From the NCBI GenBank assembly GCA_027186245.1, contig CP114500.1, forward strand, positions 2,614,001 through 2,678,000: a stretch of 64,000 nucleotides of DNA, given 5' to 3'. Origin of the DNA: Coriaria nepalensis (taxonomy: Eukaryota; Streptophyta; Magnoliopsida; Cucurbitales; Coriariaceae). How positions within the stretch are numbered: position 1 is the first letter of the stretch; every line of letters starts with the position of its first letter. The translations under genes and the position numbers were made by a program. Positions 26,587 to 38,519 of the stretch are shown one piece after another. The notes beneath the pieces were generated by a model that worked only from the letters and a program-made list of their open reading frames with translations, had not been told where the DNA came from and did not search any database.

Positions 26587-26999
26587 AGAACTTAGTTTTG
26601 GTATTAACATGTTGCTCTGCCTTTTTTTTTGCTGTTGTCCTTAACTGAAGAACAAGAGAAGTTTTGTATCGGATTCTCTCTTTTGATTTTGTTCATGGTT
26701 AGAGATGGTTCCCTTTAATGATTATGAAAACATGAATTATGTGCTTAGCATTTTAAAGATGTTGAATAAAAAAAATTAAAAAAAAAAAAAAAAGAGAAAA
26801 AAAAGAAGAATTGTTATGGTTCCTAATTCAACGCTTCTGAAACATAGGTTTGTGAACTGACTAAGAGGGCGAGGAAATACAAAGTTTACATGATTAAGTA
26901 CAATACGGTATTATATACAAATAAATTAAGGTGCTCATGGTTTGCTTCAGGAATTTATGCATGTTTCAACCTTACATTCTATAATTTTATGATGCCGAT

Positions 27000-27605
27000 A
27001 GATCTTATAGACATATCTTGGTCCATATTCTGTATTGGAAAAAGACCTCCCGTAGGGAATTAAGAATAAGAAATTTGTATTTCTTTCTTTAAATCTTTTT
27101 TTTATTTATTCTTTTATCATATATTTTAACGGAGAGAATAAGCATTTTCAAATTTAATTAAAGAAAAATAAATATTCTTTTATCACTTTATTCTTTCATT
27201 TGTACCTCTTCATAACCAATAGTATTTTAAGCATATATGTCTTGAAATGACATAACCCCTTTTCATATACCACAACAATAGATTCTTACTTAGTATGATT
27301 GTTAGGTAATAGCAATCACAATGGTCCATTTTTATGTACCCAAAGACTTCATATACTTCTTAAGTGAGGTCATAGGTATCGTATCATCAAACTTTAAGGA
27401 AATACATAATATATGATCGATAATGACATTAAACAACACCCATTCTTTCAACATATTCGAAATAATTTGGGTGGCAGTCCTTTCATCAAAGGATCTGCAA
27501 TCATAATGTTGGTGCTAATTTGTTCGATTGACACTTTACGTAATTGAACTTCTTGCTTGAAGACTAAGTATTTAACGTCCATATGTTTTGCAATATCTTG
27601 CATCA
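27000..27605 (-). mobile_element. Copia-type retrotransposon relic, 3' end of pol
   Basis: Minus-strand frames from 27600 to 27430 give AKHMDVKYLVFKQEVQ, LRKVSIEQISTN and MIADPLMKGLPPKLF. This is the RNase H end of Ty1/Copia polyproteins (SKHIDIKFHxVRExV...IADxLTKGLP). The DNA downstream on that strand, to about 27000, is a plausible tail toward the LTR but has no clear boundary. Confidence 0.7.
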
Positions 27606-29643
27606 AAGTATATATTATATAATTGTACCTTTCTATTTTCTTCCGCTTCCATATTTTCTTAGCCTTTTCATATATCCTTAAAAGTTAATAGTATTTTATT
27701 ACTTCAATTTACAAATTTTAATTGTTTTATTTCATATTCTTCATTTCATTCTTGACCACTTTTAATCTAAAAAATAATCACTTCAATAACGATATTAATG
27801 ATATTTTTTTATATAAATATTAATTCTAGTATTAATAAAACTTTAAAAACTATTTTTATCCTTAATATATTAATAAATTTGAATCTAATAATAAAAATAA
27901 AACATTTTAAATATTAAAAAAAAAAAATGAATCTAAAAGTTCAACAAAAAAAATTAAATAATAAAACATTTAAAGACAAAAAAATAATAATTTAATATTT
28001 ATAATCTCATATGTGCTCACTTTCAGTCCTTATTATGGGTCATATCCCTTCCCTTTGTAAAAATGACTATATATACAATGATCCAATTTTCATGACAAAA
28101 GCATATATAAAGTAATGTTAAGTAATTGAGGGTTAGGTTAAGGTTGCGTATTATTATGAAATATTTAAGATAAAAGACACTAATGTCTCCATCATCGACA
28201 CCCTTTTTGTACATGTTTTTGCCCCATTTTATCCGTTCGGGATAATATGTTTGAACGTATAGATACAACCTCAAAATAACATGCAATTAAGTATACTCTA
28301 TGTTTTAACAATACACTTAAAATAGAAAGGAATAGGTCGGTTTAATCCTATTATGAGTCACAATCCGTTAATTAGCTGGAAACCTAAAATTTATGTAAGT
28401 TAAGAAGATGGGTAGCTAAAAGAAACCCTAGCTAGCAACCTTGTTCTGATCCGTTGAGATAGAATAAAATAAAGCTTGTATCTTTCTATGAAGGAAAATT
28501 CCAAACGAAAGTAAGGATATGCAATTAACTATGCATGCATGCATGCTCTTTAGAAAGATTCCAAGGAGTAGTAGATTTTCAGGTTCATTTGCACTTTGCA
28601 TAGCTTGTCCTGTCTTGCTGGTAACACGTGTTACATTTCCATTTCCATTTCCATTTCCTTTTCATTTTCACCCATCCATTCTGATTTTAATCACTCAGAT
28701 ACTCAATCCACTTGGAAAAGTTAAGGAACTTCTTATCACGAATCACGAAAGAGACAAATTAGTAAGTAATTCCCCATCTTCATTTACTTATAAAGATACA
28801 AGCTTTATTATAAGAAGTTAAGGAACTTTTTAGTTGCATTTTTATTTATTTATTATAATTTTTTATATGTTATATTTATTTATTTAATATATATAATCAT
28901 AATTAATCGACTAATAATATATAAATTTTATTTAATAATTTTCTTCTTCTTCTTCTTTTTTTTTTTTTTCCTCTTTCAAATTTTTACTTGGACACTGAAT
29001 TTGAATATAAGTTACTGGTAAAAGTTTAGTTAAATATATATTTATTACTATTATGATTTCTTACATAATATATATTTATTTATACTACTATACAGTTGAA
29101 TATTCGAAAGATCATATGTTTTGAATTATAGATTATACTAGTTCATATCATCCCCACCATCATATTCCTTTTCTTTTGGGGGGCCAAATTTCATTTAGAT
29201 ACCTTCAAATAATAGAAAATATCTTAGATTTGGAAGGGCATTTAAGGAATTTTCGATACTACTAGGAGATTCCATTGTTCCATCATACATCTAAGATTGT
29301 AACCTTAGGGACTAAGGTTCGATCTGTCATTTAGTCCAGCATCAGGTGGTGGCTTAGACTATAATGAAATCAAAGAATACGTTACGTGACGCTAAGGGCA
29401 TTTATTTTCACAAGATGGACGAGGGTAATTTCTATTAAAAATAAAAAAAATAAATGAATAAATAACCCAGGAAAAAGAAGAAGGAAATAAATGAATAAAC
29501 GACATGTGGTTCCGTTTGAAAATTACGGCGGGCCCACCAGAAGAGCCTAGCACCGCATGTGGTTCTTACCGTAAGGTACCCGAAGCACAGAGCCCCAAAC
29601 AACAAGAGTATGGCCCCACACGATGTTAAGGACAGCCTCTAGG

Positions 29644-29711
29644 CTTATGTGGGTCCCTTAAGTACCGACCTAAAAGACTTATGTGGGTCCCTTAAGTACC
29701 GACCTAAAAGA
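29644..29711 (+). repeat. Perfect 34-bp tandem duplication
   Basis: Two identical copies, 29644-29677 and 29678-29711, begin cttatgtgggtcccttaag. A ctt start of a third copy follows. Confidence 0.95.
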
Positions 29712-29895
29712 CTTGTGACCCGCGGGAAAAGAAGACATATAATTCACAATCCCTTAACTTTACCAAACCGGAAGTAACTAACCCTGGTTAGACTAACACC
29801 CTTCCAATGGGTAAATCAGCTGTAACAACTATGCAGGTGGGACCCGGAAACAACATAAACACGTGGAGGGACCAGATTCTACAACTCCTTCTCTG

Positions 29896-29931
29896 AGCGT
29901 AACACGTGGACTAAGCGTAACACGTGGACTG
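29896..29931 (+). repeat. 18-bp tandem duplication containing a G-box
   Basis: Two copies of agcgtaacacgtggact plus one variable base are adjacent. Each contains the ACACGTGG core bound by plant bZIP/bHLH factors. Confidence 0.9.
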
Positions 29932-32637
29932 AAGTTCGTAGTAAGCCGGTAGCAGTAGCCTATTTACTAACTGACAATTGGGAGTCAATACGGTTTCATG
30001 TTTAAGATTGTGAATGTGTTGTAGCGCGTTCGGCTCACTCTCTTCATAGTGCTTGAAAATAGGGATGCTGTCTATGATTATTTATTATAATAATTAACAT
30101 CAAAAAGTTAGAAATAAATCAATATTAAATGATTAATTTTAATATATTAACATTTCTTTCCGTGTTTTCTTATGAATATGTTGTACGGTTATATAATTTA
30201 TTTATTATAATTATATGTATTATTTTAATATAATAAATTATTCTTTTTATAGAATATTATTTATAATAATAAATTTTAATATGATATAATCATTAACTAT
30301 TATATAAAAAAATTCTCAATTAACATATAATTGCTTTCATAATTATATATTAGTATATTCCTTTTATGATTTTTAATGGAAATTCAGCGTATGATTTATA
30401 TATCACTCTTATAAATCTTAACAATAAAAATATATGAATATGTTATACGGTTATATAATTTATTTATTATAATTATATGTATTATAAGCCAATATTTTAA
30501 GCCACGTGTTTTACTTTTAGTACCATCTCAATTATAATCAACCGACCTTTTTTTGGAGCTCTAACACTTGGAGCTTTATTAGAATAAAAAAACCATACTT
30601 TAAGCCGAGCTCTTAAACTATCTCATGGAACGTTTGATTTGACATTTATAGTAAAAAATGTTTGGTAACCTACTTCATCTATTTATTTAATTAGTACTCG
30701 TTTGGTTTAATTTTATATAATATTTTTTAATTTTTTATTTAAATCATATAAAAAATATTATCATTATTATTCTTATTCATTCATTAAATAATTAAACAAA
30801 TATTAAAAAATTATCATGATCATTTTTATTTTATTTATTTTAATAAAATAATCAAATTAAATATACCCTTAAATTTCATATAAATTATAAAGCCAAAGTG
30901 CACAATAACATAAAGACAAACTTGTCACTCACGCAATTAACTTGATGCGAAAATAAAAAGATTAATTCAATTGAAACGATTTATTTTATTTACCAAATAT
31001 TTAAATAGAATTGAATCTTCTGTAAAAAATTTAATTGAATCGATTCATTTTTTATAAAGATCCGAAATGAACTTGTTCTGATTGAGAAATCTTCTATCTC
31101 TTCAAGCGAAAAATTAGAAGAAACCTAGATATAGGTTCATATTCTTCGTCATGAAGAACTGGTAATTAAAAAGTTTGTCGGAGACTACCAAAAATGAGTT
31201 TATAAAAACCGAACTATATCGAGATCTAAATGTGAATTAACTCAAAATTCTATTTGTATATCAAGTTCTTAAAAAGTAAAAATATTTTATTTTATTTTTT
31301 ATTAAAATTTTATAATCTTTACTTTAAGAGCTAAGCTCGCTAAATAGTTAATTAATTAACTTATTATTAAATAAAAAATAAGGTAAAAAGGGGGGGAAAT
31401 CATTATTTCAGCATAGATAGATACAGTATTTGTATAGGATTTAGACATATTAGCCATAATTTTGAGTTAAAATTTACAACCTAACATACATGATAAAAAT
31501 ATTGTTTTTATTTTTTAAATTATAATTTTCTTTAAAAAAAAAGTTCAATTGAACCCGACAATTACCTTAACTTTTCATTTTTTTTTAACGCTTCAATGCC
31601 TTCCAATTCTCAAAGGTAATTGTTGTACTGAAGTTTTCATTCTAATGTTACTGATAATTTTTTTTTTTGTCATCTTAAGATTAGTATTAATTTTAAATAT
31701 AGATTTCATTTTTAAATGGATGATATTTGAATTAAATATAATTATCGTAGATTTATTCTTAAAATTTAAAATATTTTATATTATTATCTTAAGAAAATTT
31801 TATGATTTAAGAAATATGATCTTAATTGATGAATATATACATTTCACATCCCATTTGAACTTATTTTTAGAATTTTTATTTATAATCATATATCTAATTT
31901 ATAATTTTTTTTCTAATGGAAATTAGATTTAGAAGCAATAATGAAAAAAATGATATATATATATATATATATATTAAGGGATTATAATGACATCGTATCA
32001 TGTTATTTGAGATTATTATGATTTGTATCATAAAAATAAATAGCTAATTATTTAATATTTATTTATTTTTATATCCCATAATTCAATTGGATATACCAAA
32101 TAAGTAAAACTAATTAAAAGACCTTACATTATGGAGAAATACTAATGAATTAAAATTAAATAGGAAAACAATTTGGTTAATTAATTTTATGAATCAAAAG
32201 AAATCACAGCAATAATTACCACTTATTATTATTATTTTTTAAAATAATAATTAAAACATGAAATTTTATTTCAATGCCATGAATGAGTCACGACGTCACG
32301 TACAATGGAATTGTGAGTCTGTGCGTGGTATTTCGGTAATTACGAATTTGGTTGGGTCAAGGTTGCTTGAATCTTCTGCTTCACTCGTGTAAGAATTCCG
32401 GGCACAAACCCACATGTTAAGTCAACAAAAAAGTTTTGATGAACTCGCATTTAGAGCGAGTGTGTGTCACAGCGGGTACCATCCTGAGTCCTCAAACGGG
32501 GCAGCCAGACGTCAGCAACCAGTAAGAAAAGAGAGCTGTTGAGTGGGCCTCACTCCTGGCCCCACCACATTCCCTCTTAGCCCCAGGGAAGCACCGTTAA
32601 AAACTTAAACACGCTTTTGGCCATAGCCCCGTTTCTC

Positions 32638-33276
32638 TTTATAAATCGCGGTTCAGCTGCGTCTCATAGGACCCGTACCCCTCGCTCATTTTTTCTCAAA
32701 ACCTATCTTTTCTCCAGACTCTTCTATCGCCTTCGTTTTCTCCAGACTCTTCTATCGCCTTCGTTTTCTCCTTTTCAGTCTTTTCATTTCACAAAAGCGC
32801 CACTTCGCTGTCATCCGATTCCTAGCGTTGGATCTGTAAAACACCTCCTCTTACTCATCTATTTTCCGGTTGTTTCTCGGGAAATTATTCTGTTAAGCCT
32901 CAGAATTTCGTGCATCACTCAGTTCATTGTTTTGTGTTTAATCTCTTTGCTCAAAAGCTCTGTGGCTCATTCCGATCTACTACTATTCATCTACGCTTCC
33001 AGCTAATTTTCCAAAATTTGAAGGTAGAAGCCTACAATGTTTTATGCGTACACTTATCTGGATTGATTGACCTTCATTTTCAGTCAAATTTTGAATTTGT
33101 TAGAGCTAAACCATGAGCGAGTTCGCGCTCTGCATTTGTTCACGCATTTTTTGCTTAACTTGTTCAACTGATTTCTCTCTCTCACTGTGAATTTCACATA
33201 CATGCGTTTTGATCACGATTTTTTTTTTCTGACGGCGGTTTTGGTCTCATAAGCTGAATTTCAATTTTGTAGGCCG
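32638..33276 (+). promoter_or_regulatory. Core promoter and 5' leader of the WD40 gene
   Basis: A tttataaatcg TATA motif lies at about 32638-32649, and the pyrimidine-rich leader follows. The acceptor ttttgtag at 33265-33272 directly precedes the coding exon, so the leader contains an intron. A likely donor is tttgaag|gtagaa at 33023/33024. A 28-bp tandem duplication lies at 32712-32767. The transcription start is inferred. Confidence 0.55.
32712..32767 (+). repeat. Perfect 28-bp tandem duplication in the WD40 leader
   Basis: Two identical units starting ctccagactcttctatcgcc occupy 32712-32739 and 32740-32767. Both lie in the presumed untranslated leader. Confidence 0.95.
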
Positions 33277-36200
33277 ATGGAGCACTTTCAGAACGACGAT
33301 CTTGAATATTTGGACGACAATTACGACGTTTCTGATTTCGAAGATGACATCGCTGCTGATGAACCTCAAAGGGACACTGAATTTGAGCCTCTAGACTCTG
33401 ATTTTGAGGACGACTTTGAAACGGTGCGTTCTGTAAATCTTAGATTTGTTGCTTAGAGACAGATAAGTGATATTTCTTATTTTTCTTATTAGTATGGTAT
33501 TTTGGTGATGATATTTGCTGCGACGGTTTTTACAGAGCAATCCGAAAACCGATACCTCTGCTTTGGAAGCTAGGAACGGAAAGGATATACAGGGAATACC
33601 ATGGGAGAGGCTCAATTTCAACAGAGATAAATACAGGGAGACGCGACTGAAGCAGTACAAGAACTACGAAAATCTCTCGCGATCTCGTGGAGAGCTAGAA
33701 AAGGTGCAAACAGTAGCTCTCGACTCTTGCTTTTGTGATATTTTCGGTCTGCATAAAGGATTTAAGTATATTTTATTATTAAACTATTTATAAAAGGGGC
33801 TTTGGTTATTTTAACACGTTTGCGTGTGATTTGAGTAGCGAGGATATCATAAAAGTAATCGGTGGACCTATGGGAGTTATAATATTCACTCTACAAGTTT
33901 TAATATGATTTTTTTACTGCTTACTATTTTGTTTCTCTTGTTGAGGGTGAGGATTTTCAGCAGTATTTTGTCCCTACATGAACTTGATTGGATTTTACCA
34001 GACTAAAAATATTACGCATTGGATAAAATCTTCTAAAAGTTTTTGCTTTTTATTGGTTAAACTCTGAAAGATGGTCATATCTAGACGTGTTAAAAGAATT
34101 GGGACATTTTTCTTCTTTTATCGTTGTTATTGTTTTAGATTCAACCGGCATCTTTTTTCTCAACACATGTACGAACTCACACTTTCCTGTCCTGAGGTAG
34201 TGAACAGACTAAATCTGGGAGAAGAAAAAAGTAAGGCTCCTATTTTTATGATCTTGCTAACGATTTCGTCCTCTTAGGAGTGCCTGCAAGTAGAGAAGGG
34301 GAAGACCTTCTATGACTTTCAATTCAACACGAGGATTGTGAAATCGACAATTGTGCATTTCCAGGTAGAATTTTTGTCCCCAGCTCTCCACATGTAAAAC
34401 ATGACATGATTTTGCGATAGAAAGCACTCAGTAATTTTCTAATTCCAAGTCTAAGAATATCATTTTTTTTTTCCTTCCTAAACTGAATACATCATTAGAG
34501 GTAGATATCCATTTGGGGAGTCTTTTTACTAGTGTCTTTCCATTTATTAATTTTATGTTTGGCATAAATCGACATCCACATATCATGTCTGTGTTACAAT
34601 TAATTGATCGTCATGCATTTTAGGACCTATCATGCGTATTGTCTCTTGGAAGAATAGCAGACCAATTTGGCTACAAAAACCACTATTCTAAATTTTTTTG
34701 TTTCCACTTGTCCCTGCATTCTTTCTTGACGCTTTAAATCATGATAGTCATGCACATATTATAAATATCAAAGTTTTGCAGGTCTTTGAATAAGTTATTA
34801 ATCGTTTATGGATATCTATATATGAGTATAGCTTTGTGCTTCAATCATTTATTGGAAGGTATGGATTTGCAAAGTCATTAATTTTTTAGAACTTATTCTT
34901 TTTTGAGATGTTGTTAAAGTGACACACTTACAAAGTTTGAAAAGTCCTATATACTAACTATGGTTATTTTTTTGCAACCTCTTTTGCATAAAAATTTTTG
35001 GTACTTCATATTTCACTTTGTCATGTACAGATGGATTCTGGGATTCAGCCATTTTTTATTTTTTTTGGATTCAATTCTGGTAGAAGTTTTTAAATATCTC
35101 CCTTGATGTCATCAGGCTGGGGTATATTCACTAAATCACTTCTTTGCAGATATTTCAAGGATGAATACTTTGTTCTAGCGCTTGATAACTCTTGAACAAT
35201 TTTATTAAGTTTAAAAGCATATATCAGAGGTACAAATCTTGGATTAGCGATGCATCTCTTTCATGGTGATGGTATGCTCTGGTGCCATAATTTGCGTATG
35301 GCTGCATCATGGATGTGGTATAGATGGGATTTCGTGTGATTTGCGAGTCTGCATCTTCTATTGCCTTGATTATAACTTTTCATTTGCGTTTGATGAGCTA
35401 TACCGAGTTTTTAAAAATTATTTATTCCTTTTTTCCCCCTCAAAGCAAAGCATGGCTACGAGGTTTCAATATTTTGGTGAAAAATAAACGAACTCCCACC
35501 TTGAGAAATAAGTTTTATGTGCTTTCCATTATAGTTTTTGGATATGAATTTTAATCCCTTGTTATTACTAAAATTATGACTCTTGTTAATCTTTTAAAAT
35601 CCTTCTTACTTGAAAAATGATGGATCGTATATTTATCAGTGGTAGCTTCTCTGAATCTTTATTTGAAGTTCTATGGTTTTACAATGTTGGGTACTTGTTG
35701 TTGGAGTTGTTCTTGCTGCAGCCATTTAAAATTTCATGCATTCTGATCTGTTGAATAACAAGGCTGCATACATCTAACCCTTCACTATGAGCACTGTGCT
35801 TGGTTTGAAAACTCTGTAATTGACTTTGCTTTTTGCTTCAAATTTTCTTGTTCTCTGTTTTACATCAATGCTGGTGCATAACAATTGGAGTTTTATTTTG
35901 TTGAGTTACCTAGTTGGTAGATTTTGCATGTTGGATATAATTATATGACATTAACCCTCTCTGGCATTTAGGAATGCCATTTCTCTTAATTTCAGCCATT
36001 AAAGCAGGGTGGAAGTAATGTCTGAGCAGCTGGCGCGTCGCTGTCATATGGTATGATAGGAAAATATTTGAGTATTTAAGAGGCCTCTCTAGCAATTCCT
36101 GTAGTTAACTTGACTTGGTATAACCTAGTCATGAGGGGCCTTGTTAAGTTCATCCTTGCAACTTCCATTTTGGATCATTAAGCAGAGTTAGCAAATGCAA

Positions 36201-38515
36201 TTGCTTAATACATGTAGTGTATTCTTGTCATAATAACAAAACTTGTGCAGATAGTCCTCTACATTCATCTTTGTTGTAAGCATACATTTTACAAAACAGA
36301 GGGCAAAATAGAAAACACATTTTGCCTGTGGAAAAGATTGAGAATTTCCTATATCTGAACTTTTTTGGGTAGTCTTGTTAATATTCATTACGCATAATGG
36401 GAGGTAGGCTATTCTGTCTTATGTTATATTGGGCTGTGTGTGGGGTTTTATTTTTTATTTTTTATAGGCATGGTTGCAATTACTGTTATGGTTTGTCCTG
36501 TTTCTAAATGTTCTTCCTGGTTTCCATTGGATGTGTGGATAATATTTACAATAACCAGTTATTATACTTATTTTCCTTGTGTGTGTGTGTGTGTCGGCAG
36601 TTGTTTAGCATTCTCAGTTTTCACCTTGTTTCTGTCAAATTTCACTTTCTATCAGGGTTGTGCCTCATTCTGGTCATAGTTTATTTTCTATTTAGTGCAG
36701 ATTTCAAGGTTCCCGTTTCAATCCTTTCTGCACTACTAACTCTATTAATCCAGGGATGTATGGTTAATGCCCTACTCCCCCCATCTGGTGGATATAAGAT
36801 CACATATATGGTTAATCCAGGGATGTATGGTTAATGCCCTACTACCAGATGAATCTGCATCATTGTTTTTTCTCTCATTTTCTTTGTCAGTTTGGTCAAT
36901 CATGCAACATTATTGGAAACACACCCACCTCTTCATCTTGCATAGTAACTTGAAACCATGAGCTCACTTAATATTCATTCTGGATAAGTTGTTTTTTGCA
37001 TCTTCTTCTTTTTCTATGGAGAAATTTTGTTACTTTCGTAGTCTAATTTGTCTTCTTGAGTATCAAACATTTGTTTTTGATGTGGCAATGTGGTTGTTTA
37101 TTTCGGCCTGTGCAGCTCAGAAATCTGTTATGGGCGACCTCAAAGCATGATGTGTACCTTATGCAGAACTACTCGATAATGCATTGGTCCTCGATGCTTC
37201 GTAGAGGTCAGGAAGTACTAAATGTGGCTAAACCGCTGGTTTCAACTCTGGTAAGTTTACCACTTGCTTGATCAAGGCTGATCATAATTCTTCTTTAGAC
37301 TTTGGCACTCTAAATGTGTCGATCTGAATTACAGAAACGCCCAGGACTACTGTCACAATCTCTATGTAGAGTTCAGATAAGCACCATGGCCGTAAAAGAC
37401 AACTTAATTGTAGCTGGTGGTTTTCAAGGAGAACTTATTTGCAAGGTTTGGAAAAGGAACAAACCGTTTGTTCCCCCATAAATCTCAATACATCAGTCCA
37501 GTTTCTTCCCATATCTATTCCTCTTACTTTTTTTTCTCACCCTCATGCAGTACTTGAGTTCCCCTGGAGTTGCATTCTGCACAAAATTAACAAGAGATGA
37601 GAATGCCATCACAAATGCCGTGGATATTTTCCGTAATCCTCAGTAAGTTTTCTGTAATGCGAAGAGTAAGCCATCTATCTTCCACTTAGTCCACATTGGC
37701 CCATAACAATGAGTTTTTATCTCTTCAGAGGTGCATTGAGGGTTATTACTGGCAACAATGATGCTAAAGTACGGATTTTTGATACGGAGACTTTCTCCTG
37801 CCTCAACTGTTTCTCATTCGACTGGTCTGTAAATGTAAGAGACAACTAAACCAAACCGATCTCACATGTAAAAACCCTTCATTTGATTTACTTCTAACAT
37901 TCATACCCTTTTACCCTTTTGCATTACCTAGAACACCTCTGTTAGTCCAGACGGCAAAATGCTTGCAGCCCTTGGAGACAGTGCTGAATGCTTGATTGCA
38001 GATGCCAACTCAGGAAAAGTAAGCTGTCTGATAATTTTCTTCAACATGTTTCTTAAATGCAATTAATCTTTTCTGAAACAAATTCTGAATGTTTGAATCA
38101 GATTATTGGACATCTGAAAGGGCACTTGGATTATTCATTTACTTCTGCCTGGCACCCTGATGGGAATATATTAGCCACGGGGAATCAAGACACGACATGC
38201 CGTTTATGGGATGTGAGAAAGCCATCTGAATCCCTTGCCGTGCTGAAGGGAAGACTGGGAGCAATAAGAGCAGTGAAATTCAGCTCAGATGGAAGGTTTT
38301 TAGCCATGGCTGAGCCGGCTGACTTTGTGCATATCTTCGATTCTGGGTCTGGCTATGTTCACGGACAAGAGATCGATCTGTTTGGCGAAATCGCTGGAAT
38401 ATCCTTTAGTCCGGATACTGAAGCGTTCTTTGTTGGGATTGCTGACCGTACTTATGGTAGCTTGTTAGAGTTTAACAGGAGACGTCACAACAGATACTTA
38501 GATTCCATTTTTTAG
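33277..38515 (+). CDS. WD40-repeat protein (At1g78070-like)
   Basis: Nine coding exons stay in frame: 33277-33423, 33536-33703, 34278-34364, 37116-37250, 37335-37445, 37551-37642, 37729-37834, 37932-38018 and 38102-38515, giving 448 residues. Residues 1-50 are strongly acidic (LEYLDDNYDVSDFEDDIAAD) and probably disordered. The middle is a conserved helical region (IPWERLNFNRDKYRETRLKQ; LRNLLWATSKHDVYLM). The C-terminal half has WD40 blades: DAKVRIFDTETF, GHLDYSFTSAWHPDG with QDTTCRLWDVRKPSES, and AIRAVKFSSDGRFLA followed by DFVHIFDSGSGY. Such proteins are scaffolds, but this subfamily has no established biochemical partner that I can name. Intron 3 is 2.75 kb and carries a duplicated 32-base segment. 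The length matches the Arabidopsis relative as I recall it. Confidence 0.93.
36745..36843 (+). repeat. 32-bp direct duplication within WD40 intron 3
   Basis: Identical copies at 36745-36776 and 36812-36843 begin ttaatccagggatgtatgg and are separated by 35 bases. A (gt)n run lies nearby at about 36578-36594. Confidence 0.9.
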
Positions 38516-38519
38516 TCTC

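Larger units (their letters stand above)
29380..29960. other. GC-richer, G-box-containing island without a gene
   Basis: This stretch contrasts with the AT-rich surroundings. It has three acacgtgg motifs (near 29860, 29902 and 29920), a perfect 34-bp tandem duplication (29644-29711) and an 18-bp tandem duplication (29896-29931). No frame resembles a protein. It could be a promoter or enhancer remnant, or part of an unknown element. Confidence 0.4.
26590..32630. other. Long gene-free interval
   Basis: The right arm of the eL43 duplication ends near 26890. The interval then holds a Copia relic (27000-27605), AT-rich DNA, an atgcatgcatgcatgc run near 28530, a ttcatt/ttccat repeat near 28640, the GC-richer island at 29380-29960 and very AT-rich DNA at 30060-32270. 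The WD40 gene promoter should occupy 32280-32630. No gene is supported. Confidence 0.45.

Noticed and set aside
29305..29345. tRNA-like B box (ggttcgatct)
   Set aside because: No matching A box or acceptor stem could be paired around it.
31549..31926. 125-residue hydrophobic frame
   Set aside because: Made almost only of Ile, Leu and Phe codons in very AT-rich DNA, so composition explains it; no intron or promoter context.
32617..33006. 129-residue frame before the WD40 gene
   Set aside because: It begins upstream of the predicted TATA box and lies mostly in the leader, with a duplicated segment; it is untranslated leader DNA read by chance.
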